This document shows, piece after piece, positions 7,623 through 16,925 of a DNA stretch of 64,000 nt. Numbering within the stretch: the stretch's first letter is position 1; every line of letters begins with the position of its first letter. The DNA comes from Chersky-267 sp963744115. GTDB lineage: Bacteria; Chloroflexota; Limnocylindria; Limnocylindrales; CSP1-4. Where the stretch lies: contig CAVUSI010000001.1 of the NCBI GenBank assembly GCA_963744115.1, forward strand, positions 62,001-126,000, in the 5' to 3' direction. The notes beneath the pieces are model-generated. The model ran no database searches and was not told where the DNA came from. It saw only the letters and a list, made by a program, of their open reading frames with translations. The position numbers were made by a program, and so were the translations under genes.

Positions 7623-10600
7623 CTAGACCACCGAGACCGTCCGGACCGTCACGTTCCGTCGTCCGCCGCTGTCGGTCGCGCCGATCCGGACCGTCGCCGG
7701 GCCGCTCCCGCCGGGCGCGACCACGAACGTCGCGGCATACTGCCCGGGCGCCACGAGGCGGGCAAACATCCGTTTCGGCGGACGTCCGACCTGGTCGAAA
7801 GTGACGACCGGCCTGGACGTCAGCGCCTCGACCGAGCTGAACCGGACGGTCAGCGTTCGACCGGCCTTGAGCCGGGTCGACGACAGCGCGACCGCGTATG
7901 CGTCGGCGACGATCTGGCGACGGAGCACCGTGGTGCCACTGCCGCTCGTCGCGGTGAGGACCAGGGTGTAGCTGCCGGGTGCGACCATCGCCCCACTGCC
8001 GGCCCGGCCGTCCCACGTCCAGGCCACCGGGCCGGCCGGCTGCTTGCGTCGCGTCCAGACGGTCCGGACCAGGGTCCCGTCGCCGGCCACGATCTGAAGG
8101 GTCGTCGTCGCGGCCCGACCGAGCCGATACGTGGCCCGCGCCGTCCTGGCCAGGGCGTCGAGATCCTGCGGATAGAACGCGGTCGGAGCCCAACGCAGCC
8201 AGCCGGCCGTCCGGTCGATCCGTACGGTCGTCGCCGTCGTGCGGCGGTTCCCGGCCGCATCCTGGACGGTGATCCGGGCGAGGTAGGTGCCGTCGGCCAG
8301 TCGCGCCCCGGATGTCGTCCGACCCGTCCAGCGCATCGATCCGCCACCGCGTGCGCCATTCAGCGTGACGATCCGCACGACCTTCGTCCCGTGGGTGATC
8401 CGGACCGACGTGAGGCCTCGTTCGGCGTTCGTCCAGTGGATGATGGTCGCGTCCGCGGTCCCGTCGCCGTCGGGCGAGAACGTCGCCGGACCGGCAGCGA
8501 CGGCGATCGCCGGCGCCGTCCCGTCCACGACCACCTGCCAGGACCGGGCAGCTCCGTTGCCGGCCGGGTCGAGGACCGCGAGGGTCACCCTGTAGGCGCC
8601 GTCCGGGGCCGGCGCTCCACCGTCGGCCCGGCCGTCCCACGCGGTCCGGGGCGTTCCTCCCGGACCGTTGATCGTCCGGACGACGGTGCCGGCGGCCGCG
8701 CCGGTCAGGCGCACAGCGGTGAGGCGCCAACGACTGGCTCCGGTCGAGCTCGCGGTGAGGCCCACCGAGTCGTGCCGGCCGTCCCGCGGCGGGGAGATCA
8801 CTCGCCCGCCGATGGAAGCGGCCGTCAGCCGCGGACCGATGGTGTCGATCGTGACCGCATACGCCGCCACTTCGGCCGGCGTCATCGGCCGGACGGAGGG
8901 CGCCGAGTAGGTCCGTGTGCCCGCCCGCCCGATCAGCTGCAGGACGTATCGACCGTCGCCGAGGGTCCGACCGCCGACCGTCCCGTCCCACGCCCACGCC
9001 TGGCTCCCGACGCCCACGTCGGGCACGGCCCGCGTGCCGACCGTGGTCCCGTTGGCGCGAAGCACCCGGAGCGTGAGCGAATCGAGCCCGAGGCCGTTCG
9101 TCCACCGCAGCATCAGACCGTCCTCGGAGCCGTCGCCGTTCGGCGAGAACGCGCGGGCGGCGAGGGCCGCCGGCGACGAGCCGACCGACGTCGCGCCGCT
9201 CGCGCCGAACGACAGGCGACTCAGCCCGGCATCGACGATCGTCGTGTTCGGAGGGGTCCGCGGGGCAAGGTACGCGGTCGAGCCGCTGGCCGCGGCGACC
9301 CAGTTCCCGGTCCGGACCGGCTCGGTCGCGGCCCACGTGCTGAGCGGACCGGCGACCTGGTACCAGCTGTAGCCGTCGGCCAGGACCGGTCCGCGGGTCA
9401 GGGCGACGACCGCCCCAGCCTTCAACGTGGACACGGCCGGTCCGGACGTGTCGGGGCGGGTGCGGGTCGTCAGGCCGGACGCCTTGACCACGGCGAACCC
9501 GCCGGCGTGGAGCGTCGGACGCGGGATCGGCAGGTTCGCCACGTTCCAGCGGCCGCGGTTCCCCTTGGCATCGGTCGCTCGCGCCCGGAAGGCATAGGCG
9601 TGCCCGTCGCGACCCGACCAGATCGCTTCGGTCGCGTGAGTCCGGCCGAGCCAGGACCTCCAGGGGCTGCCGTCGACCGAGACCTGGACGTCGTAGCTCC
9701 GGATCGGGTTCATGTCGAGGGCGGTCCAGGTGACGAGGAAACCCTCGTCACCCTGCCGGGCGTCGAGGACGTCGATGCCGGTCGCGGGCGGTGTCGTGTC
9801 GTGGAGGAACTTGGCCACGATCACGCTGTACAGCTCGGGCCGCGTCCCGTCGTAGCCCAGCGCCCAGATCCCGGCCCCCCGGAGCCCGTACCGATTGATC
9901 AGGTCGTACTTGGCCCGGAGGCTCCTTGGGTCGTCGAAGTAGACCTCCCGCCAGGTCGCGACGCAGCCGTACGCCGCGGTGCAGTTCCGTCGCTTGTAGG
10001 CGAACCAGGCCGACGATTCACGGGTGTCGTAGCGCCGCCCGTGGGCCTTGGCCAAGGCAGCCGCGTTGTCGTACGTCACCGACGTCGACCAGCCGTACTT
10101 CGCCCCGGTGCGGGTCGCCGCCCGGGGCTGGCCGGTGGTCGTGGACCAGGCCCGACCGTAGTACGGGATGCCCAGGATCAGCTTGCTCGCGGGAACGCGG
10201 TCGGTGAAGGCCTGGACGGTATCGAGCAGGTCGTAGCTCGGGCCGGCGAGCGGGGCGATCGAGCCGGCCGATGCGGAACCCGCGTTGCGGTAGTCGTAGC
10301 CCATGATGAAGATGGCATCGGCGCCGCCGGGCGCAGTGGCGTCCTCGATCGGGTAGTTGCCGATCCAGCCGGTCGTGTCGAAGGTCAGCTGGTAGCCGCG
10401 GGCCACCTTGTTCAGCTCGCTCCGGATGGTCCGGACGAGCGCGGTGAATTCGTCGGAGCGCCCCGACACCAGCGGTTCGAAGTCGAGGTTGACGCCGTCG
10501 GCCCCGCGGTCGCGAACGGCCGCCGCGATCTGCCGGGCGAGCCGGAGGCGTGCCGCGGCACTGCCCAGCAGGGCGGACTGGTTGGCCGCCTGGTTGGTCG

Positions 10601-11528
10601 TCCAGGCGAACGACTGGACCGTCAGGACCACCCGCGTATGCCGTTGATGGGCCGCCCGGATGATCGACGTGAGGCGGGCACTGGTCCAGCCCGACCAGCC
10701 GGTGGAGATCGATCCGTTGCCGGTCCGCTTGATCAGGTTCCCATCCCCGTCGGCGCCGACCCCGAAGTAGGCGATCGTCGAGAGGAGCTGGTAGTTGAGT
10801 CGCGTCGAACCGTCGCTGAGCTCCCAGTACGGCAGGAACCCGAAGACCTGGCGCCGGAGGTCGGTCGCGGCGGGCGGGTCGAGCGGCCCCTTCGCAGTGA
10901 CCTCGAAGGACGCGGGCACAGCGGCGATCGCCGGGGCGCCGGATGGACCGTCGATGGGACCCGGACCCGGTCCGGCTGCGGTCGTCCGCTCGGCGACAGC
11001 CTCCGGGGCCCGTGAAGCCGGCGACCAGACCGTCCCCTCGCGGCTGAGCGCCATCGCCCGCCCTGAGGCGGCGCCGGCCGGCAGTCGGCGGGGTGCGACG
11101 CCGCCGACCGCCCAGCCGTCGTCCGCACGTGGCGTGAACGGGACGTCGACGACGCCGCCCGGGGCGAACACGGTCCGGTCGTGCTCATGGGCGGCGGCGT
11201 CGACCGCGATGATCGACGGCTCCTGGACGCCGTCGGGCGGCGTGTCCGTCGGCGCGCCGGCGTCGGAGGCGCCCGCGTCGGATGCGTCCGCGGTCGGTGT
11301 CGTGGCGGGTTCGCCGGAGGCGGACGCGTCGGGCGGCGAAGCGGCGATCGGCGCGTCGAGGATGCCCGTGCTCATCTGACCCGACTCGCGGTCCGGGCGG
11401 ACCGCCAGGACCGCCGAGCTGCCCGTCCCGGCCACGAGAACGGCCACGAAGACGACGACGGCGAGCGCCCGGACACGGTCGCGGCGGGCACGTCGACGGG
11501 AGGGCGGCCGGGGGCGGTCGTCGGTCAC
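7623..11528 (-). CDS. Exported GH18-domain protein with SH3-like and Ig-like repeats
   Basis: Encodes 1301 residues. A basic N terminus and hydrophobic helix (about 20-43) act as signal or anchor, followed by a 170-residue Ala/Pro/Asp-rich linker. A GH18 TIM barrel spans roughly 225-570: QVFGFLPYWE, LTVQSFAW, DGVNLDFE with catalytic Glu351, MGYDY and GIPYYGRAW. The Asn in place of the middle Asp is typical of YaaH-like spore and cell-wall GH18 proteins. Then come a fibronectin-III-like domain, an SH3-like domain (VVKASGLTTRTRPDT), FlgD-type Ig repeats marked FSPNGDG and FSPDGDG, and a C-terminal module beginning FYPQDLD. Peptidoglycan or surface polysaccharide is the likely target. GTG start at 11528 has GAGGA four bases upstream. 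The downstream half is shared in style with the upstream gene. Confidence 0.85.
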   Translation of the reverse strand: MTDDRPRPPSRRRARRDRVRALAVVVFVAVLVAGTGSSAVLAVRPDRESGQMSTGILDAPIAASPPDASASGEPATTPTADASDAGASDAGAPTDTPPDGVQEPSIIAVDAAAHEHDRTVFAPGGVVDVPFTPRADDGWAVGGVAPRRLPAGAASGRAMALSREGTVWSPASRAPEAVAERTTAAGPGPGPIDGPSGAPAIAAVPASFEVTAKGPLDPPAATDLRRQVFGFLPYWELSDGSTRLNYQLLSTIAYFGVGADGDGNLIKRTGNGSISTGWSGWTSARLTSIIRAAHQRHTRVVLTVQSFAWTTNQAANQSALLGSAAARLRLARQIAAAVRDRGADGVNLDFEPLVSGRSDEFTALVRTIRSELNKVARGYQLTFDTTGWIGNYPIEDATAPGGADAIFIMGYDYRNAGSASAGSIAPLAGPSYDLLDTVQAFTDRVPASKLILGIPYYGRAWSTTTGQPRAATRTGAKYGWSTSVTYDNAAALAKAHGRRYDTRESSAWFAYKRRNCTAAYGCVATWREVYFDDPRSLRAKYDLINRYGLRGAGIWALGYDGTRPELYSVIVAKFLHDTTPPATGIDVLDARQGDEGFLVTWTALDMNPIRSYDVQVSVDGSPWRSWLGRTHATEAIWSGRDGHAYAFRARATDAKGNRGRWNVANLPIPRPTLHAGGFAVVKASGLTTRTRPDTSGPAVSTLKAGAVVALTRGPVLADGYSWYQVAGPLSTWAATEPVRTGNWVAAASGSTAYLAPRTPPNTTIVDAGLSRLSFGASGATSVGSSPAALAARAFSPNGDGSEDGLMLRWTNGLGLDSLTLRVLRANGTTVGTRAVPDVGVGSQAWAWDGTVGGRTLGDGRYVLQLIGRAGTRTYSAPSVRPMTPAEVAAYAVTIDTIGPRLTAASIGGRVISPPRDGRHDSVGLTASSTGASRWRLTAVRLTGAAAGTVVRTINGPGGTPRTAWDGRADGGAPAPDGAYRVTLAVLDPAGNGAARSWQVVVDGTAPAIAVAAGPATFSPDGDGTADATIIHWTNAERGLTSVRITHGTKVVRIVTLNGARGGGSMRWTGRTTSGARLADGTYLARITVQDAAGNRRTTATTVRIDRTAGWLRWAPTAFYPQDLDALARTARATYRLGRAATTTLQIVAGDGTLVRTVWTRRKQPAGPVAWTWDGRAGSGAMVAPGSYTLVLTATSGSGTTVLRRQIVADAYAVALSSTRLKAGRTLTVRFSSVEALTSRPVVTFDQVGRPPKRMFARLVAPGQYAATFVVAPGGSGPATVRIGATDSGGRRNVTVRTVSVV

Positions 11529-11666
11529 GAGATCCTCACGGCTTGCAGTCGGAGGACGACCGTACCGTCGGGGGTCTGTCGCGGGATATCGCCCGATGGT
11601 CCCGGTCCGGGGCCGTACGGTGGGATCCGGTGCGGTTCTGTGCGGTCGGCGCGACGCGCCCCCGGA

Positions 11667-13982
11667 TCAGTGCAGCGTGAACACCCGTGCGGCGCGGTTG
11701 ACCTTCCCGGCCCCGTCGGTCCCGCTGATCGAGAACCGGACGGTGCCGGCGGTGCCGGTCGACTTGAGCTTGACCGTCAGCTTGTAGGTGGTCGAGCTCA
11801 TCTTGGTCATCGTCAGGCTGAAGGCGCTCGTCCCGGACTGGCTGATCTTCAGCCGGGGCGACGCCTTGAGCAGCTCCGGGGTCGTGGCGTAGACGGTGAC
11901 GGTCTGGCCGCGTCCCGGCGTCGCGTCGTTCAGGGTGACCCGGAAGCCGTCGGCCACGACCGACGCGAACCCGGTCGTCGACAGCTCGCCGTCGGTCGCG
12001 CCGATCGCCGCGACGTAGGTCCCACGCGGAGCCATCGTCCCGTCGTCCAACCGGCCATCCCAGTCGAAGACGTGGGTCCCGGCCCCGGTCGAGACGCCGT
12101 CGATGAAGGTCCGGACGACCTCACCGTTCTGGTTCTCGATCACCCCGCTGACCACGGCGGAGACCGACAGGTCGTATGAGAAGCGCATCGTCCGAGCGTA
12201 CTTGTCGAGATCCTGGGGGTAGAACACGGTCTTCGCGCTCACGACGTGGCTCAGCGTCTTGTAGACGCCGGCCGGGGTGTCGCGCCCGGCGCCGACATTC
12301 CCGGCGTAGTCCCGCGGCGCCAGGGTCACCGTGTAGACGCCGTTCCTGGTCACGTGTCCGGTGTCGTCCAGGCCGTCCCAGCTCACTTTGCCCGGACCGG
12401 ACGCGACTCGCGTGGAGTCCGCCCGGACCACGGCGCCGGTCCCGTCCTTGACGGTCATCTCGATGTAGCCCGGCTCGTTGGTGGAATAGCCGAACGAGAT
12501 CGTGTCGGCGGCGCCGTCCCCGTTCGGGCTGAACGTCGGGATGTCGGTCGCTCCGGCGGCCGCGACGACCGGGTCGTCGAGGATCGGGGCGACGGTGTCC
12601 ACGACGAACGACCCCGTCTTCGTGCCGGCGGGATTGCCCCAGCCGTCCTGGACCGTCATCCGCCACCGATAGGTGGCGTCGGGGACCGGCACCCCGGCGA
12701 CGAGCCCCGACCACGTCGCGCTGAAGGCGTCCCCGGAGCCGGTCTTCGTGCCGAGGACCTCGCCGTCGGCGTTCTCGAAGGTCGCGGTCCAATCGGCGAC
12801 TTCGGAGATCCGGCCGGTCAGCCGATAGGTGTCGCCGCTGCCGTCGCCGTTGGGTGAGAACGCGCCGTCCCCGTCGTCGGTCGTCCAGACGACCGGGCCG
12901 GCACTGTCGCGCGGGACGAGATCGGCTCCGGACATCCAGCCGGTCGTCGCCCCGTCGAGCGACGCCACCTCGAAGATCGGCCCGCCGGTCGCCGTCGTCG
13001 CCGCGGCCCGAGTCAGCAGGCGCAGCCGGGTGTCGCGGACCAGGGTGGCCAGCGGGCCGCTGTCACCGGGCGGAGTCAGCGTCTCGTCCTGGTAGACGTT
13101 CGCGGCGTCCACCGCGACCGATGCAGCGCCGGGGACCTGGAAGTCGGCCGGGTCCGTCCCGGTGTCGGCGTACGCCGCACCGGTGATGTCGTCGGTCGTC
13201 GTGCCCAGCCAGCCGGTGACCGCGCGCCAGTAGCCGCCGGGCGTCCCGTCGGGGTCCATCTCGGCGGTCGCGCCTGGGGTCCGGCTCGATCCGAAGGTGA
13301 ACGCGTTGTCGTTGAAGGTCGGCGAGTCGTGGAACATCTGATCGACCGTCTTATGGCTGGTGAACAGCTGGCGGACGTAGGAGGCGGGCCCGAAATGGCC
13401 CTCGGCGACGACCGCCCGGGCGCCGGCCTTGAGCCAGCCGGCCGCCATGTTGTCGACCCGTTGCTTCGCCTGCGCCAGCGTCGGCTTCGGCTTGCCCGAC
13501 TCCGAGTTGCCCGAGGCGTAACAGAGGTGGCTGAGCAGCACGATCGCGTTCGGAGCGAGCTTGACCTCCCTGGCCAGGTAGTACTCGCCCCAGTACTCGG
13601 TGGTGCTGTCGTTGACGCCAGCCTTGGGGTTGAGCCCGAGACCGTTCTGCGAGTACGGCCAGGGGCTCGTCCGGTACGGGCTCGGGAACCCGTTGCCGTG
13701 GCCCATGTAGATGACGACCGAGGCACCCTGGAGGGCCTTCTTGGCCGCGGCCCAGGTCGCGTTCGGGGTGTACACCTTGACGACGTTCGAGGTGTACTTG
13801 CGCGCCTCGGCGTACGCCGCATCGCCGTCGGACTTGTAGTAGGCGGTCGAGCCGGCAACGGGTCCGACGATGATCACGACCTTGGGCTGCGGCGTCGCTG
13901 CGCTGGCGGCGCCCGCCGCGGACAGGGCGAAGACGGCCATGACGATCAGGCCGCTGGCGGCCGTGGCCGCGATCCTTCGCAC
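11667..13982 (-). CDS. Exported clan CD peptidase-like protein with FlgD-type Ig repeats
   Basis: Encodes 771 residues from GTG 13982, chosen for GGAG nine bases upstream and a start directly before the signal peptide (VRRIAATAASGLIV...ASAA). The N-terminal domain has VVIIVGP, VVIYMGHGNG (His95) and IVLLSHLCYASG (Cys154). A strand ending in GHG and a later strand ending in Cys are the hallmark of the caspase/gingipain (clan CD) fold. Residues 350-560 hold Ig-like repeats with FSPNGDG calcium-loop signatures, and the last 190 residues repeat the FYPQDLD module of the preceding GH18 protein. Protease activity is inferred from two residues only. A long N-terminal extension of the frame to 14108 lacks a ribosome site. 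The 289 bases upstream contain no recognised feature. Confidence 0.7.
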   Translation of the reverse strand: MRRIAATAASGLIVMAVFALSAAGAASAATPQPKVVIIVGPVAGSTAYYKSDGDAAYAEARKYTSNVVKVYTPNATWAAAKKALQGASVVIYMGHGNGFPSPYRTSPWPYSQNGLGLNPKAGVNDSTTEYWGEYYLAREVKLAPNAIVLLSHLCYASGNSESGKPKPTLAQAKQRVDNMAAGWLKAGARAVVAEGHFGPASYVRQLFTSHKTVDQMFHDSPTFNDNAFTFGSSRTPGATAEMDPDGTPGGYWRAVTGWLGTTTDDITGAAYADTGTDPADFQVPGAASVAVDAANVYQDETLTPPGDSGPLATLVRDTRLRLLTRAAATTATGGPIFEVASLDGATTGWMSGADLVPRDSAGPVVWTTDDGDGAFSPNGDGSGDTYRLTGRISEVADWTATFENADGEVLGTKTGSGDAFSATWSGLVAGVPVPDATYRWRMTVQDGWGNPAGTKTGSFVVDTVAPILDDPVVAAAGATDIPTFSPNGDGAADTISFGYSTNEPGYIEMTVKDGTGAVVRADSTRVASGPGKVSWDGLDDTGHVTRNGVYTVTLAPRDYAGNVGAGRDTPAGVYKTLSHVVSAKTVFYPQDLDKYARTMRFSYDLSVSAVVSGVIENQNGEVVRTFIDGVSTGAGTHVFDWDGRLDDGTMAPRGTYVAAIGATDGELSTTGFASVVADGFRVTLNDATPGRGQTVTVYATTPELLKASPRLKISQSGTSAFSLTMTKMSSTTYKLTVKLKSTGTAGTVRFSISGTDGAGKVNRAARVFTLH

Positions 13983-14271
13983 CGGAGGCGTCTCCACGTC
14001 GGGTGGTGGTCGCCATGGCCGACAGCCTCGCGATGAGCGCGGACCGCACGAACCCGACGAGCCGGATGAGTACGGATCCAGCCTCCCGGGGGGCTCGAGC
14101 ACGCTCAATCACGACATCGTCCGGGGCCCTATGGTCCGAACGCCGTCGTCGAGGTGCGGGCACGAGCGGAGCGGTGCGGTCATGGGTCCCCAGGGGCGGT
14201 GCACCGACGCTCCACCGTCGAGCGGTCCGCGCCGCCCCGGCGGATGACCGGGAGCTCGAGGCCCGCCGGGT

Positions 14272-14862
14272 CTACTCGCGGAGTCTCGCCACGAGCTCCG
14301 CGAGCGACGGGTTCGACCGGTCTCGATCGGACAGGATCGGGCGGCCGTCGGCCGAACCTGGGACGGGCTTCGGCCACCGGACGCCGACCGCCGGGTCGTC
14401 CCAGGCGAAGCCGAGCTCGTCGCTCGCGTCGAACTCGCCTGTCACGAGGTAGATCAGCTCGAGCGCTTCGAGGGCGAGGAACCCGTGAGCGACACCGGCC
14501 GGGATCTCGACGGTGTCGTCGGCGCGCAGCTCGCGGGTCTCGACGACGGCGGCGCCGCTGCCGTCGACGACCGGCCGGACGTCCACCAGCGCCACGAGCG
14601 CCCGACCGCTCGCGACGATCCAGCGGTCGAGCTGACGCCGATGGTAGTGCAGCCCGCGGAGGACCCCCGGAGCCGACGTCGACAGGTTGGCCTGGACGAA
14701 CCGGGCGCCGGGCAGGCCCGCGAGGTCGGCGGGCAACCCGTCGGGCGGATAGGCGCTCGCCCGCCACAGCTCGCGGAAGGACCCGCGCACGTCAGCGTGC
14801 CGGACGACGACGCCGTAGCGGACGCCGGACAACGTCGACGGGGGTCGATGGACATCCGTCAC
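14272..14862 (-). CDS. rmlC: dTDP-4-dehydrorhamnose 3,5-epimerase family protein
   Basis: Encodes 196 residues with the RmlC cupin pattern: DVRGSFRELWR, FVQANLSTSAPGVLRGLHYH (catalytic His region), VDVRP and EIPAGVAHGFLALE. Family role: third step of dTDP-L-rhamnose synthesis, epimerising C3 and C5 of the 4-keto sugar in the cytoplasm. It is the last gene of rmlA-rmlB-rmlD-rmlC, which is complete. The start is GTG 14862 with GGAGG six bases upstream; this start lies 71 bases inside rmlD, so the two overlap in different frames. Some RmlC paralogues act on other dTDP-keto sugars, but the complete gene set favours rhamnose. Confidence 0.85.
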   Translation of the reverse strand: MTDVHRPPSTLSGVRYGVVVRHADVRGSFRELWRASAYPPDGLPADLAGLPGARFVQANLSTSAPGVLRGLHYHRRQLDRWIVASGRALVALVDVRPVVDGSGAAVVETRELRADDTVEIPAGVAHGFLALEALELIYLVTGEFDASDELGFAWDDPAVGVRWPKPVPGSADGRPILSDRDRSNPSLAELVARLRE

Positions 14863-15787
14863 GCCGGTCCTCCGGTCGGTGGCCCGACGCCCGCCGCGTC
14901 GCCGCCCGGCGGAGGGTCGGCGCGTAGTCGGCCAGCGCCTCGGTCCACGGTCGCATCGGCTCGCCCGAGGGCAGCGGACTCGCCTCAAGGACGCCCCAGC
15001 GGGGTGGCGTCGACGGGCGCGCCCAGGTCGCGGCCGGGACTTCCTCGATCTCCACCTCGACCCCGGCCAGACGCAGGACCTCACGCGCCCAGTCGGCCCT
15101 CGAGACCGCCCCGAGGTTGACGTAGTGCACCGTCCCGCCGATCTCGCCGGAGCCGATCAGCTCGGTGATGGCCTCGGCCACGTCCGCGGTGGACGTCGGC
15201 GAGCCGTACTCGTCGCCCACGACCTTGAGCGGCTCGCCGGCCGCCCTGGCGCGCAGCGCCGCGGCGATGATCTTCGTCGGGAAGTCGCCGCCCGGCGGGC
15301 CGTACAGCCAGGCGGTCCGCACGATGGCGGTCATGGCCCCGGCCCGGGCGAAGCTCTCGCGCGCCGCGGCCTCACCGCCGAGCTTGCTCCGGCCGTAGGC
15401 GTTGGGCGGGCCCGTCGGATCGTCCGGGCGATAGCCGTGCCCGTCGGTCCGCGAGCCGTCGAAGACCTCGTTGGTCGACACGTAGATGAGGTCGACGCCC
15501 GCCCCGGCACAGGCGGCGGCGAGCGCCCGCGTGGCGGCCGCGTTCCGTCGGTCTGCCAGGGCGCTGTCCCGGGTCGCCCCGTCGACGTCGGTCCATGCCG
15601 CGCTGTGGACGACGACTTCGGGCCGATCCCGACGGATGAGCCGTGACGGAGCCTCGACGTCGTCGAGGTCGTAGTCGGGACGCGTCCAGGCGATCGGTCC
15701 CGCCAGGCCGGCGAAGGGTGCCTCGGCCAGCGCGCCGATGAGGGCCCGTCCGAGGCGACCGCCCGCGCCCGTCACGGCGACCCGCAC
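14792..15787 (-). CDS. rmlD: dTDP-4-dehydrorhamnose reductase
   Basis: Encodes 331 residues. The Rossmann glycine motif VTGAGGRLG opens the protein, YVSTNEVFDG and AYGRSKLGGE (YxxxK catalytic pair) follow, and AWLYGPPGGDF and GSPTSTADVAEAI are typical of RmlD. Family role: NADPH-dependent reduction of dTDP-4-keto-rhamnose to dTDP-rhamnose. GTG 15787 begins one base after the rmlB stop. The last 25 or so residues are Arg/Pro-rich and are read across the start of rmlC; they look like a tail that exists only because no stop occurs earlier, so a lost stop or indel near 14870 is possible. Confidence 0.88.
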   Translation of the reverse strand: MRVAVTGAGGRLGRALIGALAEAPFAGLAGPIAWTRPDYDLDDVEAPSRLIRRDRPEVVVHSAAWTDVDGATRDSALADRRNAAATRALAAACAGAGVDLIYVSTNEVFDGSRTDGHGYRPDDPTGPPNAYGRSKLGGEAAARESFARAGAMTAIVRTAWLYGPPGGDFPTKIIAAALRARAAGEPLKVVGDEYGSPTSTADVAEAITELIGSGEIGGTVHYVNLGAVSRADWAREVLRLAGVEVEIEEVPAATWARPSTPPRWGVLEASPLPSGEPMRPWTEALADYAPTLRRAATRRASGHRPEDRRDGCPSTPVDVVRRPLRRRRPAR

Positions 15788-15788
15788 C

Positions 15789-16925
15789 TCAGTCCGCCTC
15801 GGTCGCGGACCCGAGTGCCGCCGCCGGATCGCCGGCCGACGGGTCCCCCACCTCGGCCGCGGCGGAGCCGGCCAACCGCTGGCCGTACTGGCGGGCGTAA
15901 TAGGCGTCCCACTCTCCCGCCTTGATCGGCCGCCACCAGGCTTCGTTGGCGACGAACCAGGCGACGGTCGCGGCCAGGCCGTCGTCGAACGACATTCGCG
16001 GCCGCCAGCCGAGCGCGGCCGCCTTGGATCCGTCCATCGCGTAGCGCCGATCGTGGCCCGGGCGATCCTCGACGGTCCGGACCAGCGACCACGGCTTGCC
16101 CAGCAGCTCGAGGATCCGCCGGACCACTTCTCGATTGGGCAGCTCCGTCGCGCCCGCCAGGTTGTAGGTCTCGCCTGGCGTCCCGTGGCGAAGGACGTGC
16201 TCCACGCCGGCCGCGTGATCGGCGACGTAGAGCCAGTCGCGGACCTGCATCCCGTCGCCGTACATCGGCAGCGGCAGGTCGTCGATGGCGTTGGTCACGA
16301 ACAGAGGGATCAGCTTCTCGGGGTGGTGATACGGACCGTAGGTGTTCGACCCACGGGTGACGACGGCGTCGACCCCGTGGGTGACGACGTAGGAGCGCAC
16401 CAGGAGCTCGCCGGCCGCCTTCGCGGCGGCGTACGGCGAACGTGGCGCGAGCGCGTCCGTCTCGACCGAGCTGCCCGTCGCGACCGAGCCGTAGACCTCG
16501 TCGGTCGAGACCTGGAGATAGCGGATGGACCGGCCGGCCCGCTGCTCCCGGAGGACCGCCTCGAGCAGGACGTGGACACCGATGACGCCGGTCCGCAGGA
16601 ACGCCTCGGGATCGAGGATCGACCGATCGACGTGTGACTCGGCCGCGAAGTTCAGGACCGCGTCCGCGTCGGCGACGAGCGGCCGGACGGTGTCCGCGTC
16701 GGCGATGTCGCCCTCGACGAAGGTCAGCCGGGCCGCCTCCTCGGGATCGTCGACGGCCGGGCCCAGGTTCGTCCGGTTGCCGGCGTAGGTGAGCTTGTCG
16801 AGGACGGCGATCCGGGTCCCGTCCCGCCGGGCGAGGACCTCGCGCACGAAGCACGACCCGATGAATCCGGCGCCGCCCGTGACGAGCAGGCGTGCACCGG
16901 CCCGGGCCCAGGACGGATCGCTCAC
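15789..16925 (-). CDS. rmlB: dTDP-glucose 4,6-dehydratase
   Basis: Encodes 378 residues. It shows LLVTGGAGFIGS (NAD-binding), LDKLTYAGNRTNL (RmlB-specific), FAAESHVDRSI, VSTDEVYG with the catalytic Thr-Asp-Glu, and SPYAAAKAA (YxxxK). Reaction: dTDP-glucose to dTDP-4-keto-6-deoxyglucose with bound NAD. The GTG start at 16925 overlaps the rmlA stop by four bases (GTGA). The C-terminal 30 residues are an Ala/Gly-rich tail beyond the usual end. Confidence 0.93.
   Translation of the reverse strand: MSDPSWARAGARLLVTGGAGFIGSCFVREVLARRDGTRIAVLDKLTYAGNRTNLGPAVDDPEEAARLTFVEGDIADADTVRPLVADADAVLNFAAESHVDRSILDPEAFLRTGVIGVHVLLEAVLREQRAGRSIRYLQVSTDEVYGSVATGSSVETDALAPRSPYAAAKAAGELLVRSYVVTHGVDAVVTRGSNTYGPYHHPEKLIPLFVTNAIDDLPLPMYGDGMQVRDWLYVADHAAGVEHVLRHGTPGETYNLAGATELPNREVVRRILELLGKPWSLVRTVEDRPGHDRRYAMDGSKAAALGWRPRMSFDDGLAATVAWFVANEAWWRPIKAGEWDAYYARQYGQRLAGSAAAEVGDPSAGDPAAALGSATEAD

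Noticed and set aside
7152..11015. Long open frame on the plus strand opposite the GH18 gene
   Set aside because: Its product is Arg/Pro-rich with no domain pattern, and the minus strand encodes a clear GH18 protein. Long antisense frames are expected at this GC content.
8400..12900. FSPNGDG repeats as evidence of type IX secretion
   Set aside because: The repeats are FlgD/CHU-style Ig domains, but the sorting domain and Bacteroidota context are missing.
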